Assembly (NCBI GenBank): GCA_036496585.1
Contig: DASXLB010000014.1
Location: forward strand, 1-64,000
Origin: Vicinamibacterales bacterium
Lineage (GTDB): Bacteria; Acidobacteriota; Vicinamibacteria; Vicinamibacterales; 2-12-FULL-66-21
Reading direction: 5' to 3'
Length of the DNA stretch: 64,000 bases
This document shows, piece by piece, positions 49,847 through 59,023 of this stretch. Numbering within the stretch: the stretch's first letter is position 1; each line of letters begins with the position of its first letter. The position numbers were made by a program, and so were the translations under genes. The notes under the pieces are model-generated. The model ran no database searches. It was given only the letters and a program-made list of their open reading frames with translations, and was not told where the DNA came from.

Positions 49847-50800
49847 ATGATGATGTCGCGATCGTTACGTGCCGCGCTGTTGCTCACCGCGGCGTTGGTC
49901 CAAGGCGGCTCCCTGTACGCGCAGCCGCCGTCGGCATCGCCGCCGGCCGTACCGGCCGGTCCCGGCGGCCCGCCGCCCGCGCCGGTCGTGATCGGACCGC
50001 CGGCGCCGGTGCCCCCGGAAGTCGCCATCCCGCGTCCGACGGCCGCGGAGGTGTCGCAGGTCAACGCCGAGTTCCAGCGCTTCATCGATGCCGACGCCTC
50101 GGCGGCGCAGCCGCTGCTGAAGAAATACGAGCCGCTGATGCTGCTGCGCGAGCAGCGGCTCAACGTCGCCGCCACCTACACCCAGACGGTGCAGCGGCGC
50201 GGTCCGCGCCACGAGGGCTTCGTGCAGCGCGCCCAGCAGGGCGGCATCGACCTGCTCCTGCACGGCGATTCGATCACCGACTGGTGGGTGCAGAACGACG
50301 ACAACCGGGCGATGTTCGAGAAGTATTTCGGCGCCATGAAGACGGCCAACTTCGCCGTTGCGGGCGATACCACGCAGGGCGTGCTGTGGGGGCTGCACAA
50401 CGGCGAAGGCCAGGGCTTCCAGCCCAAGGCGGTAATGCTGATGATCGGCACGAACAACGCGGGCAACTCCAGCGCCCCGGAGATCGCCGAAGGCATCGGA
50501 GCGATCGTGCTCGAGATGCGCCACGACTTCCCCAATGCGAAGATCCTGCTGCTCGGCATCTTCCCTCGCAGCGTCCCTGGAGATCCCGTGCGCGACCGCG
50601 TCGCCGAGGTGAACCGGATCATCCAGAAGCTCGCCGACGAGCAGCACGTGTTCTACCTGGACATCGGCAACAGGTTCCTCGACGAGACCGGCCACTTCCT
50701 GCCCGACACGTTCCGCCCCGACCTCCTGCACCCCGTCGCCAAGGGATACGACATCTGGGGCGCGGCGGTGAAGGACAAGCTGGCCGAGTTGATGCGGTAG
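49847..50800 (+). CDS. Exported SGNH/GDSL-family hydrolase
   Basis: 317 aa. A signal peptide (LLLTAALVQGGSLYAQ) and a Pro-rich linker (about 28-60) precede an SGNH esterase domain: block I LLLHGDSITDWW (nucleophile Ser), block II Gly in AVAGDTTQGVLWG, block III MIGTNNAG and block V DLLHPVAKGY (Asp/His). It resembles the platelet-activating-factor acetylhydrolase group. Next to GH51 it is likely a carbohydrate esterase removing acyl groups. AAAGG supports one of the ATG codons 49847, 49850 or 49853. Confidence 0.88.
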   Translation: MMMSRSLRAALLLTAALVQGGSLYAQPPSASPPAVPAGPGGPPPAPVVIGPPAPVPPEVAIPRPTAAEVSQVNAEFQRFIDADASAAQPLLKKYEPLMLLREQRLNVAATYTQTVQRRGPRHEGFVQRAQQGGIDLLLHGDSITDWWVQNDDNRAMFEKYFGAMKTANFAVAGDTTQGVLWGLHNGEGQGFQPKAVMLMIGTNNAGNSSAPEIAEGIGAIVLEMRHDFPNAKILLLGIFPRSVPGDPVRDRVAEVNRIIQKLADEQHVFYLDIGNRFLDETGHFLPDTFRPDLLHPVAKGYDIWGAAVKDKLAELMR

Positions 50801-50812
50801 AGCAAGGCGGCG

Positions 50813-51790
50813 ATGGCGCGCGTGGATCGTCCTCTCGGTGGCAGCGTGAACACCCTCGCGGATCTCGAGCGGTGGAGGCAGGCCGGCGCTATCCGGGCCG
50901 AACAGTACGATCTGCTGTCGGCGCTGGTCGGCAAGGAGCGGTTCTCGGTCTTCGTCGAACTCCATACGATTCTTTACCTGGGTGTGGTGTCGTTCATCGG
51001 GGGCCTGGGCTGGACCATCCAGACGCATTTTCAGGGGCTCGGTGACGCCGCCATCCTGTCGGCGCTGACGCTGACGCTGGCCTGGTCGCTCTACCATGGC
51101 TTCTCGCGCGGGCGTCCCTACTCGAACGGACGCGTCGAGGCCCCCGGATTCGCCTTCGACTACATCCTCTACCTGGGCTGTCTCGTCCTTGGCCTCGAGC
51201 TCGGCTACGTCGAATTCCGGTTCCACCTGCTGCAGGAGAGCTGGGATCACTACCTGCTTCTCTCGGCCAGCGTGTACTTCCTGCTCGCCTATCGCTTCGA
51301 TAACCGGTTCGTGCTGTCGCTCGCCCTCTCGACGCTGGCCGGCTGGTTCGGTCTGCGGCTGTCCCACTTCCCGATGGTCGGGGAGGCCTCGCTGCGCGCC
51401 AGCGCGTTGATCTACGGCGTGCTCGTCGCGGCGGTCGGCACCGGCCTCTTCCGGGCCGGGATCAAGAGGCACTTCCTCGACGCCTACCTGCACGTCGCGG
51501 CCAACGTGCTGTTCGTGACGCTGCTCTCGGCGCTGTTCGAGTCCGACGCGCACGTGCTCTACCTGGTGGCGCTGCTGGGTCTGGCAGGGCTCGCCGTCGC
51601 CGCCGGGATACGGGTGCGGCGTTTTGCGTTCGTCGTCTACGGTGTCCTCTATGGCTACGTCGGGATCAGCGCGCGACTGCTGCGCGGGGTCAATGACGTC
51701 AGCGGCGCCCTGGCCTACGTGGTCGTTTCCAGCACGATCGTCATCGTGTCGCTGGTCGCTCTCGCGAGGCGGTTCGGACGGGAAGAGTGA
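50813..51790 (+). CDS. DUF2157-like polytopic membrane protein
   Basis: 325 aa. A cytoplasmic front (LADLERWRQAGAIRAEQYDLL) typical of DUF2157 is followed by eight to ten hydrophobic helices. Function unknown; relatives occur next to GDYXXLXY-type membrane partners. It ends by overlapping the next gene by 4 bases (GTGA), so the two are translated together and probably interact. Confidence 0.78.
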   Translation: MARVDRPLGGSVNTLADLERWRQAGAIRAEQYDLLSALVGKERFSVFVELHTILYLGVVSFIGGLGWTIQTHFQGLGDAAILSALTLTLAWSLYHGFSRGRPYSNGRVEAPGFAFDYILYLGCLVLGLELGYVEFRFHLLQESWDHYLLLSASVYFLLAYRFDNRFVLSLALSTLAGWFGLRLSHFPMVGEASLRASALIYGVLVAAVGTGLFRAGIKRHFLDAYLHVAANVLFVTLLSALFESDAHVLYLVALLGLAGLAVAAGIRVRRFAFVVYGVLYGYVGISARLLRGVNDVSGALAYVVVSSTIVIVSLVALARRFGREE

Positions 51791-52968
51791 GCCTCTACGC
51801 TGCCGCCGACGAGCACCGGATCCGCCTGCAGGCGCGGGTCCGCGAGTGGACGAAGTCGATGCTGCTCGATGCCGCGCAAGGCGCCGCGCTCGACGCCGAG
51901 CTTCGGGTCGACGTCCGCCGCACGAATGTCTTCCTCCGCGCCGGCCTCGCCGTGTTCACCACGCTCATCGTCGCCGCCTCGGTGTCGTTGACCGTCGTCA
52001 TGTTCAATCTCGATCATCCGATTCCCACGGCCGTCGTGTCGTCGATCGCGGCGATCGCGTGCATCGCGCTCGCGCAGTACCTCGTCGTCGCGCAACGCTT
52101 CTACCGGTTCGGCGTGGAAGAGGCGCTGGCGGTCATGTCCGTGGCGCTCCTCGCGATCGCGGCCGGGATGTTCACCGACGCGCAGCACATCGACAGCTCC
52201 GGCGACGCTCCGATGATCGCCGCGCTGCTGGCCGGTGCGGCAGGAGGCCTCTGCGTCTACTGGCGGTTCGGCTACGTCTACGCGGCGATCGGCGGCATCG
52301 TCTGCGCCGCGGCGGTTCCCTTTCAGCTCGGCGCGGCGGCTCAGCTGGGCGGCACAGCGGCGTCGCGGCATGCGCTCGCCGCGGCGGTCTTCGCGGCCGC
52401 CGTCGTCATAGCGCATCGACGGCGCGGACGACACGGCGACGACTACCCCGGCGACGACTACGCGCTGATGCGGGCCGCCGCCCTTGCCGGCCTGTATCTC
52501 ACGCTGAACCTGCAGTTCCGGTTCTGGTGGACGCGGCCCGACATCGCCGGAGCGTTCTACTGGTTCACCTACGCGATGATCTGGGCGCTGCCGCTTGCCG
52601 CGGTTGTGCTCGCGATCCGCGGCCGGGACCGTTCGCTCCTGGCCGTCGGTCTCGCGATGGCGCTCGTGACGGTGATGACCAACAAGCCGTATCTCGGGTG
52701 GCCGCGCCACGAATGGGATCCGATGCTGCTTGGCGTCTTCCTGATGGCGGTCGCGATCGTCGTTCGACGCTGGCTGGCGGCGGGCGGCGACGGACAACGC
52801 GCGGGTTTCACGGCGGCGCGCATCCTCAGCAGCCAGAGCGGAGCGGTGACGCTCGTCGGGACCGCGTCCGCAGTCTTGCATCCGGGCGCGCCGTCATACC
52901 CGGAGTCCGAGGACTTCGTCGGTCGCGGCGGCGCCTCGGGCGGGGGCGGCGCCAGCGGGACATTCTGA
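51787..52968 (+). CDS. Polytopic membrane protein coupled to DUF2157 gene
   Basis: 393 aa, GTG start overlapping the upstream stop codon. A cytoplasmic helical N-terminus (ADEHRIRLQARVREWTKSML) precedes about nine transmembrane helices, and the C-terminus is Gly-rich (GRGGASGGGGASGTF), a tail common in membrane proteins of the DUF2157/TPM neighbourhood. I do not recognise the family. Because of the coupling, a two-protein membrane complex with the DUF2157 protein is likely. Confidence 0.72.
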   Translation: MSLYAAADEHRIRLQARVREWTKSMLLDAAQGAALDAELRVDVRRTNVFLRAGLAVFTTLIVAASVSLTVVMFNLDHPIPTAVVSSIAAIACIALAQYLVVAQRFYRFGVEEALAVMSVALLAIAAGMFTDAQHIDSSGDAPMIAALLAGAAGGLCVYWRFGYVYAAIGGIVCAAAVPFQLGAAAQLGGTAASRHALAAAVFAAAVVIAHRRRGRHGDDYPGDDYALMRAAALAGLYLTLNLQFRFWWTRPDIAGAFYWFTYAMIWALPLAAVVLAIRGRDRSLLAVGLAMALVTVMTNKPYLGWPRHEWDPMLLGVFLMAVAIVVRRWLAAGGDGQRAGFTAARILSSQSGAVTLVGTASAVLHPGAPSYPESEDFVGRGGASGGGGASGTF

Positions 52969-53055
52969 TGTCAGGTTGAAGCGCATCGGCTTCCTGCCGC
53001 TCGGACACTGGCGAGCGTCCTCGCAAGCCGCACCGGGTCTCGGATGGCGACGTTC

Positions 53056-54384
53056 TCAGGCGCCGCCGATCTGCGTCAACGCGCGATCGATGACGTCGAA
53101 TCCGTGGCGCAGTTCCTCCTCGGTGATCGAGAGCGGTGGATTGGTGAAGAACGTATTGAAGCGGACGAACGTGTAGAGACCCTCGTCGCGGAATATCGCG
53201 CGCAGCCGGTTCATCGGCTCCGACGTCCCGTTGAACGGCGCCAGCGGCTCCATCGACTCCCGATCCTTCACCAGCTCGACGATGCCGAACAGGCCGATCG
53301 AGCGGACCGCTCCGACGATCGCGTGTCTGGCCCGCAGCGCCGCGAGCAGCTCCGCCATGACCTGGCCCATGCGGCGCGCCTGTTCGATCAGGCGATCGTC
53401 TTCGTAGACCTGCAGCGTCGCGAGGGCGGCGGCACACCCGAGCGGGTGGCTGTTGTAGGTCAAGCCGCCGTAGAAGACCCGCTCCTTGAAGTGATCGGCG
53501 ATCGCGCGGCGCATCCCGACGGCCCCGAGCGGCACGTACGCGCTCGTCAGCCCCTTCGCCATCGTCATCAGATCCGGCACGACGCGCCAGTGATCGACGG
53601 CGAACCACTCGCCCGTCCGGCCGAAGCCGGACATCACCTCGTCGGCGATCATCAGGATCCCGTATTTCGTGCAGAGGTCGCGGATACCGCGAATGAACCC
53701 GTCCGGCGGCACCAGCACGCCGTTGGTGCCGACGACGGGCTCGAGGATGAAGGCGGCGATCCGATCGGCTCCCTCGAGCTGAATCGTTTCCTCGATCCGC
53801 GCCAGCGCCGCGTCGCACGGCTCCCAGCCGCGCTGGATGCCGTGGTACGGGTTGAGGACGTGCACGACGCCGGGCATCCCCGGCTCCGACGGCCAGCGCC
53901 GCGGATCGCCGGTCAGCGTCTGGGCGCCTGCGGTGCCGCCGTGATACGAGCGGTAAAACGACAGGAGCTTGTGGCGTCCTGTGTAGAACCGCGCCAGCTT
54001 GACGGCGTTCTCGTTGGCCTCGGCGCCGCCGTTGGTGAAGAAAAAGACGTCGATGTCTCCCGGGCAGATCTCGGCGAGCTTGCGCCCGAGGCGCGCCCGC
54101 GCCTCGGTGGCCATGAACGGGTTCGCGTAAGCGAGCGTCTCGGCCTGGCGGGCGATGGCGCGGATCACGCGCTCGTCGCCGTGGCCGATGTTGACGCACA
54201 TCAACTGGCTGTTGAAATCGAGGAACCGCTTGCCTTCAGGCGTCCAGAACCAGCAGCCCTTTGCGCCGGCCACCGGAATCGGGTCGACGCCCGCCTGGGC
54301 CGACCACTCGAAAAGCGTGTGCTTCTTCGTCAGATCGACGATGAGCTGGCCGTTCAGGCCCGCCACGGTATCGACGGTGTTCAT
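53056..54384 (-). CDS. Class III omega-amino acid aminotransferase
   Basis: 442 aa, PLP fold type I. Motifs: FFFTNGGAEANENAVKLAR, FYRSYHGGTAGAQTLTG, LEPVVGTNGVLVPPDGF, ADEVMSGFGRTGEWF and the PLP Lys in MAKGLTSAYVPLG. The pattern fits beta-alanine/taurine:pyruvate-type transaminases. ATG 54384 is chosen because GGGAG lies 6 bases upstream; ATG 54396 would overlap it. Fourth gene of the symporter-led unit; a 9-bp hairpin lies just before its ribosome binding site. Confidence 0.9.
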   Translation of the reverse strand: MNTVDTVAGLNGQLIVDLTKKHTLFEWSAQAGVDPIPVAGAKGCWFWTPEGKRFLDFNSQLMCVNIGHGDERVIRAIARQAETLAYANPFMATEARARLGRKLAEICPGDIDVFFFTNGGAEANENAVKLARFYTGRHKLLSFYRSYHGGTAGAQTLTGDPRRWPSEPGMPGVVHVLNPYHGIQRGWEPCDAALARIEETIQLEGADRIAAFILEPVVGTNGVLVPPDGFIRGIRDLCTKYGILMIADEVMSGFGRTGEWFAVDHWRVVPDLMTMAKGLTSAYVPLGAVGMRRAIADHFKERVFYGGLTYNSHPLGCAAALATLQVYEDDRLIEQARRMGQVMAELLAALRARHAIVGAVRSIGLFGIVELVKDRESMEPLAPFNGTSEPMNRLRAIFRDEGLYTFVRFNTFFTNPPLSITEEELRHGFDVIDRALTQIGGA

Positions 54385-54396
54385 GAGTGCTCCCAT

Positions 54397-54416
54397 GCCG
54401 GACCCGAGGGTCCGGC
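54397..54416 (-). promoter_or_regulatory. Hairpin before aminotransferase ribosome binding site
   Basis: Perfect 9-bp arms (GCCGGACCC 54397-54405 and GGGTCCGGC 54408-54416) separated by GA lie between the dehydrogenase and aminotransferase genes, a few bases before GGGAG. It may adjust expression of the last gene. Confidence 0.45.
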
Positions 54417-54441
54417 CTTCTGCCGTCTGCGCGGCTCCGCC

Positions 54442-55494
54442 CTACAGCGCGTCGGCGACCGCTTTGGCGACGTCTCTCGTCGTCGCGGTGCCGCCGAGAT
54501 CCGGCGTGCGCGGCCCGCCGGCGCCGAGCACGGTCTCGATGGCGCGGACGACGAGATCGTGGGCGTCGCGTGATCCGAGATGTTCCAGCATCATCGCCCC
54601 GGCCCAGATCGCGCCGATCGGGTTGGCGATCCCCTTCCCTTTGATGTCCGGCGCCGAGCCGTGGATCGGCTCGAACATCGACGGATGCTTCCGCTCCGGG
54701 TTGATGTTACCGCTCGGCGCGATGCCGAGACTGCCCGACACCGCCGCCCCCAGATCGGTGAGGATATCCCCGAACAGATTGGAGGCGAGCATGACGTCGA
54801 TGCTGCCGGGATCGGTGACCATCCGCGCGGCCAGCGCGTCGACGTGGTACTTGCGCCACGCCACCTGCGGATAGTCCTTCGCCACGCGATCGACCACCTC
54901 GTCCCACAGCACCATCGTGTAGTTGAGCGCGTTCGACTTGGTGGCGCTCGCGAGCAGGCGGCGCGGCCGCTTCATCGCGGTTTCGAACGCGTAGCGGGCG
55001 ATGCGCTCGATGCCGTGCCGGGTGAACACGCTCAACTGCTGCGCGCTCTCGTTCGGCCGTCCGACATGGACGCGTCCGCCGATGCCGCCGTACTCCCCTT
55101 CCGAATTCTCGCGGACGCAGATCATGTCGACGTCGGCCGGGCCGCGCCCGGCAAGCGGAGTCTTCAGCCCGCGCACCAGTCGCATCGGCCTGAGGTTGAC
55201 GTATTGATCGAAGCGCTGCCGGATCGGCAGCAGCAACTGCCACACCGCGACGTGGTCCGGTACGGACGGATCGCCGATCGCGCCGAGGTAGATCGCGTCG
55301 AAATCCTGCAGGCGATCGAAGCCGTCCTCGGGCATCATCCGCCCGTGCTTCAGATAGAAGTCGCACCCCCACGGGACCTCGGTGAACTCCACCGTCACAC
55401 CGCACACGGCGGCCGCCTTCTTGACCACTTCGAGTCCGGCCGGGATCACTTCCTGGCCGATGCCGTCGCCGGCGATCACTGCTACTCGAGACAT
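54442..55494 (-). CDS. Isopropylmalate/tartrate-type decarboxylating dehydrogenase
   Basis: 350 aa beta-decarboxylating dehydrogenase. Motifs: AVIAGDGIGQEVIPAGLEV, YLGAIGDP, NLRPMRLV, the RENSEGEYGGIGGR segment, the Lys in SATKSNALNY, and metal-binding NLFGDILTDLGA and GSAPDIKGKGIANP. The PWGCDFYLKHGRMMPEDG stretch resembles tartrate dehydrogenase/D-malate dehydrogenase more than LeuB. ATG 55494 follows GGGGGAGAAG; an upstream in-frame start lacks support. It belongs to the SSS-SDR-dehydrogenase-aminotransferase unit. Confidence 0.88.
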   Translation of the reverse strand: MSRVAVIAGDGIGQEVIPAGLEVVKKAAAVCGVTVEFTEVPWGCDFYLKHGRMMPEDGFDRLQDFDAIYLGAIGDPSVPDHVAVWQLLLPIRQRFDQYVNLRPMRLVRGLKTPLAGRGPADVDMICVRENSEGEYGGIGGRVHVGRPNESAQQLSVFTRHGIERIARYAFETAMKRPRRLLASATKSNALNYTMVLWDEVVDRVAKDYPQVAWRKYHVDALAARMVTDPGSIDVMLASNLFGDILTDLGAAVSGSLGIAPSGNINPERKHPSMFEPIHGSAPDIKGKGIANPIGAIWAGAMMLEHLGSRDAHDLVVRAIETVLGAGGPRTPDLGGTATTRDVAKAVADAL

Positions 55495-55525
55495 CTCTAC
55501 TCTTCTCCCCCGTGTCAGTTCCCGA

Positions 55526-56263
55526 TTACATCCCCGGCGGCGTGTAGCGCCCGTCAATCGCGAGCCAGCCGCCGTCCACGAACAGGACGGTGCCGGTCAC
55601 GTAACTCGAGGCGTCGGACGCGAGGAAGACCGCCGGCCCGACGATTTCATCGGCGCGTCCCCAACGGCCGAGGATGCTGCGGGCCGCGTAGGCGTCGTAC
55701 CAGCTTTGGTTGGCCTTGATCGGCGCGGTCAGCGGCGTCTCGATCACGCCGGGAGCAATCGCGTTGACGCGCACGCCGAACGGTCCGAATTCGGCGGCGG
55801 CCGTGCGCGCGAGCTGGACCACCCCGGCCTTCGTCGCGGCGTAGACCGACTGTCCCGGTTCGACCACCTGCGAGCGGATCGACGAGAAGAGCACGATGCT
55901 CCCCTTCTTCCGCGCCGTCATCGCCCGTCCCGCCGCGCGCACGACGCGAAAGGTGCCTTTCAGGTTGACGTCCAGCACGAAAGACAGCTCCTCGTCCGTG
56001 TACTCGAGGATCGGCTTGCGCACGTTCACCGCCGGCATGCACACCAGCACGTCGATCCCGTGCCGGCGATCGAGGTCGGCCAGCACCTGATCGACCGCCC
56101 GGGCGTCGGTGATGTCGAGCGCGCCGATGCCACGCGACGGATCGGGATGGAGGTCGAGCGCGACGACGTTGCCACGCTGGCGCGCGAAGCCGGCGGCGAT
56201 GGCCTCGCCGATACCGGAGGCGGCGCCGATCACCACGGCGGTCTTTCCCTTGAGGTCGAACAT
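55526..56263 (-). CDS. SDR-family oxidoreductase
   Basis: 245 aa classical short-chain dehydrogenase. The NAD(P)-binding GAASGIGEA is near residue 13, with Asp35 suggesting NAD preference (VVALDLHPD). The catalytic Ser is in LFSSIRSQ and YxxxK in YAATKAG; the usual NNAG reads CMPAVN, a variation at the structural motif. The C-terminus FVDGGWLAIDG is typical. The ATG is 5 bases after the SSS symporter stop codon, so the two are coupled. Substrate probably a hydroxy acid or sugar alcohol imported by the symporter. Confidence 0.88.
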   Translation of the reverse strand: MFDLKGKTAVVIGAASGIGEAIAAGFARQRGNVVALDLHPDPSRGIGALDITDARAVDQVLADLDRRHGIDVLVCMPAVNVRKPILEYTDEELSFVLDVNLKGTFRVVRAAGRAMTARKKGSIVLFSSIRSQVVEPGQSVYAATKAGVVQLARTAAAEFGPFGVRVNAIAPGVIETPLTAPIKANQSWYDAYAARSILGRWGRADEIVGPAVFLASDASSYVTGTVLFVDGGWLAIDGRYTPPGM

Positions 56264-56268
56264 CGCGC

Positions 56269-57660
56269 TCAGGCGATCCTCCGTGGCATGACGGCTGCCG
56301 CGATCATATAGGCGATGGCCGCGACCGCGATGCCCCACATCGGCGGGGTCAGCGCATGCACGGGGCCCGAACCGCTGTGCCACTGGACGCCGGCCGCGGT
56401 CGCGACGCCGCCGGCCACGGCGCAGAGCGCTGCCGCGCCGTCGCCGCGCCCCGACACCAGGCCGGCGACGATCGGCACGAACAGGCTGACGCCGAGCAGC
56501 ATGTAGAAGACGCTCAGCGCGTCGATCACGTCCCTGGCGACGGCCGTGGCGAGTACAAAGGCCATCACGCTGCCGGCCACGGCGGCGGCGCGCGCCCACC
56601 AGACGAGATCGGCGTCCCCGGCAGCGCGATTGACGAAGCGCCGGTAGATGTCCTGCGAGAACGACGTGGCCAGCATGAACAGCAGGGCGTCGGCTGCGCT
56701 CACCTCCGCCGAGAAGATCGCGGCGAGCCCCAGCGCACCGACGGCGAACGGCAGATCGGCGGCAAACAGCAGCGGCAGCGCGTTGTCGCTGGCGGCCAGC
56801 CCGGGGTGGAGAGCGCGGGCAATCATCCCCAGCATCGGCGGCACCGGGGCGAACAGGAGCAGCACCAGCGCGTTGAGGCCGACGCCGATGCGCACGGCGC
56901 GATCGTCGCGGCCCGCGTAGACCTTCTGCAGGATTCCAGGCGAGACGACGAAGGCCGGCGCGAGCGTCGCGACGTAGATCCATCCCGACCCGCCGTTGCG
57001 CCAGACGCTCCAGTAGGGACCGCTGGGCAGCGCCTGGTGCAGGCCGGCGAGGCCGCCGACGGCGGCGAGCGCCAGCGGCACCGCCACCGCAAACCCCAGC
57101 AGCTTGACGCCGAGCTGCAGCACGTTGACCGCCACCGACGACTTCAGCCCGCCGGCGGCGAAATACGTCGTCGCGACGATCGCGCCGATCGCGCAGGACG
57201 TGATTCGGCCAAGCCCGGCGATCGTGCCCAGCACCGCCGCCATCGCCAGCAGTTGCCCGGCGAGAATGAACACTGCGCCGGCCCACAGCAGCACGGCGAC
57301 GACCGCGCGCACCCGCTGGTCGTAGCGCCATTCGAGAAAGTCGCCGACCGTCCGGAGGTCGTGAGCGGCGGCGATCCGCCGCAACCGCGGCCCGAACGCC
57401 ATCGCCAGCACCGCCGACCCGATCGCCGCCGACCCCACCCACCACCAGGCGGCAAGCCCGTTGCGAAATCCGGCGCCGGCCGCGCCGACGGTGGATCCGC
57501 CGCCGATGTTGGCGGCAAGCAGCGTCGCGGCCAGGACGCCGGGTCCGAGCGCTCGTCCCGCCACGAAAAAGTCGCCGGCGCCCCGCACCCGGCGGGCGAT
57601 CCAGGCGCCGAGTGCCACCTGCGCGACCGCATAGACGACGATGACCAGGATGTAGGCCAC
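56269..57660 (-). CDS. SSS-family sodium:solute symporter
   Basis: 463 aa with about 13 transmembrane helices. The first part has FFVAGRALGPGVLAATLLAANIGGGSTVGAAG, a clear SSS substrate/Na site region; TM8 contains ALGLAAIFSAEVSAADALLFMLATSFSQD, including conserved small/hydroxyl residues of the sodium site. The ligand is unknown. GTG 57660 has no Shine-Dalgarno; TAGCAT (57675-57670) ends 9 bases upstream, giving a leader of a few bases at most. It leads the catabolic unit and is divergent from the M20 deacylase. Confidence 0.9.
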   Translation of the reverse strand: MAYILVIVVYAVAQVALGAWIARRVRGAGDFFVAGRALGPGVLAATLLAANIGGGSTVGAAGAGFRNGLAAWWWVGSAAIGSAVLAMAFGPRLRRIAAAHDLRTVGDFLEWRYDQRVRAVVAVLLWAGAVFILAGQLLAMAAVLGTIAGLGRITSCAIGAIVATTYFAAGGLKSSVAVNVLQLGVKLLGFAVAVPLALAAVGGLAGLHQALPSGPYWSVWRNGGSGWIYVATLAPAFVVSPGILQKVYAGRDDRAVRIGVGLNALVLLLFAPVPPMLGMIARALHPGLAASDNALPLLFAADLPFAVGALGLAAIFSAEVSAADALLFMLATSFSQDIYRRFVNRAAGDADLVWWARAAAVAGSVMAFVLATAVARDVIDALSVFYMLLGVSLFVPIVAGLVSGRGDGAAALCAVAGGVATAAGVQWHSGSGPVHALTPPMWGIAVAAIAYMIAAAVMPRRIA

Positions 57661-57669
57661 GCTCGCGGC

Positions 57670-57680
57670 ATGCTATAAGA
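57670..57680. promoter_or_regulatory. Overlapping divergent -10 elements (SSS symporter / M20)
   Basis: ATGCTATAAGA carries TGCTATAAG on the plus strand (extended -10, hexamer 57674-57679), about 17 bases before ATG 57697. On the minus strand TAGCAT (57675-57670) lies 9 bases before GTG 57660. The two genes are 36 bases apart. Confidence 0.45.
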
Positions 57681-57696
57681 AACCTCCGCGCCACGC

Positions 57697-58998
57697 ATGA
57701 TCACTGCCGCCGACCGCGTGCTCGCCGCCGCCGACGCGCTCGCCGACGAGGCGGTCGCGTTCGCGTGCGATCTGATCCGCATCCCGACGGTCAATCCGCC
57801 CGGCGCGTCCTACGCGGAATGCGCGCACTTCATCGGACAAACGGTGTCGGCGTTCGGCTACGCCGTCGAGTACCACACCGCGGCCGACCGGCCGGAGCAC
57901 TCCCACGCCAACCCGCGCGTCAATGTCGTCGCCACGATGCCGGGCGGCGGGGCGGGTCCGACCCTGCACCTCAACGGCCACATCGACGTCGTCCCGCCCG
58001 GCGCCGGCTGGACGATCGATCCCTTCGCCGGCCTCGTGCGCGATGGCTGCATCTGGGGGCGTGGCGCCGCAGACATGAAGGGCGGCCTGGCCGCGGCGGT
58101 GTTCGCCTGCGAGGCGATCCGCCGCGCCGGCGTGCGGCCGCGCGCGACGATCGAGATCAGCGGGACGGTCGACGAAGAAAGCGGCGGGCTGGCCGGCGTT
58201 GCCTGGCTCGCGGCGCGCGGACGCATCGCCTCCGGACGCACCGACGCCGTGATCATCCCCGAGCCGCTCGGCGTCGATCGCATCTGCGCCGGCCACCGCG
58301 GCGCCTATTGGTTCGAAGTCGAGACGCGCGGACGGATCGCGCACGGCAGCATGCCGTTCCAGGGAGTGAGCGCCATCGATCACATGAGCGCGATCCTGGC
58401 GCACTTCAACGCTGAACTGCGGCCGCGACTGGCCGCCCGCACGACCGACCTGCCGGTCATACCCGAGGCGGCGCGCCATCCGACGCTCAACGTCAACGCG
58501 ATCGCCGGCGGCCAGCCGGTCGACGGCGTCCAGACGCCCTGCGTCGCCGACCGCTGCCGGGCCGTTTTCGATCGGCGGTTCCTGATGGAAGAGGGCTTCG
58601 ACGACGCCAAAGACGAGATCCTCGATCTGCTTCGCGAGCTGGCGGCGCGGACGCCAGGCCTCGACTACGACGTGCGCGATCTGCTGATCGTGCATCCGAC
58701 GCGCACGCCCCCCGATTCGCCGGTGATCGCGGCGGTCGATCGCGCCATCCGCCGCGTCCTCGGGCGCAAGGGCACCATCGTGCTCAGCCCCGGCACCTAT
58801 GATCACAAGCACGTGGCGCGAATCGCCGGCGTGCCGCACTGTGTGGCCTACGGCCCCGGCGCGCTCGAACAGGCGCACCAGCCGGACGAGCGCTGCTCGA
58901 TCGCGGACCTCCTCACCTCGATGCGGGTGCTCGCGCTGGCCGTGCTCGACCTGACCGGCGTCAACTCCGCGGCGCCGCACCTCCACGGCGGCGAATGA
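57697..58998 (+). CDS. M20-family deacylase (ArgE/DapE-like), cytoplasmic
   Basis: 433 aa, no signal peptide, unlike the other two M20 proteins here. Motifs: LNGHIDVVPP (zinc His/Asp), RGAADMKGG (bridging Asp), TVDEESGG (Glu base), IIPEPLG (Glu) and AHGSMPFQG. The layout matches acetylornithine/succinyl-diaminopimelate deacylases, but it stands away from biosynthetic genes and is divergent from an SSS symporter, so it may deacylate an imported compound. Start ATG 57697 is the first residue of a normal ArgE front; no Shine-Dalgarno is visible. Confidence 0.88.
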   Translation: MITAADRVLAAADALADEAVAFACDLIRIPTVNPPGASYAECAHFIGQTVSAFGYAVEYHTAADRPEHSHANPRVNVVATMPGGGAGPTLHLNGHIDVVPPGAGWTIDPFAGLVRDGCIWGRGAADMKGGLAAAVFACEAIRRAGVRPRATIEISGTVDEESGGLAGVAWLAARGRIASGRTDAVIIPEPLGVDRICAGHRGAYWFEVETRGRIAHGSMPFQGVSAIDHMSAILAHFNAELRPRLAARTTDLPVIPEAARHPTLNVNAIAGGQPVDGVQTPCVADRCRAVFDRRFLMEEGFDDAKDEILDLLRELAARTPGLDYDVRDLLIVHPTRTPPDSPVIAAVDRAIRRVLGRKGTIVLSPGTYDHKHVARIAGVPHCVAYGPGALEQAHQPDERCSIADLLTSMRVLALAVLDLTGVNSAAPHLHGGE

Positions 58999-59011
58999 CC
59001 GCGGCCGGCGG

Positions 59012-59017
59012 TAGACT
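59012..59017 (+). promoter_or_regulatory. -10 element TAGACT, leaderless P1 peptidase start
   Basis: TAGACT ends exactly 6 bases before ATG 59024; no Shine-Dalgarno is present and the -35 region is GC-rich. Confidence 0.5.
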
Positions 59018-59023
59018 GTCGCC

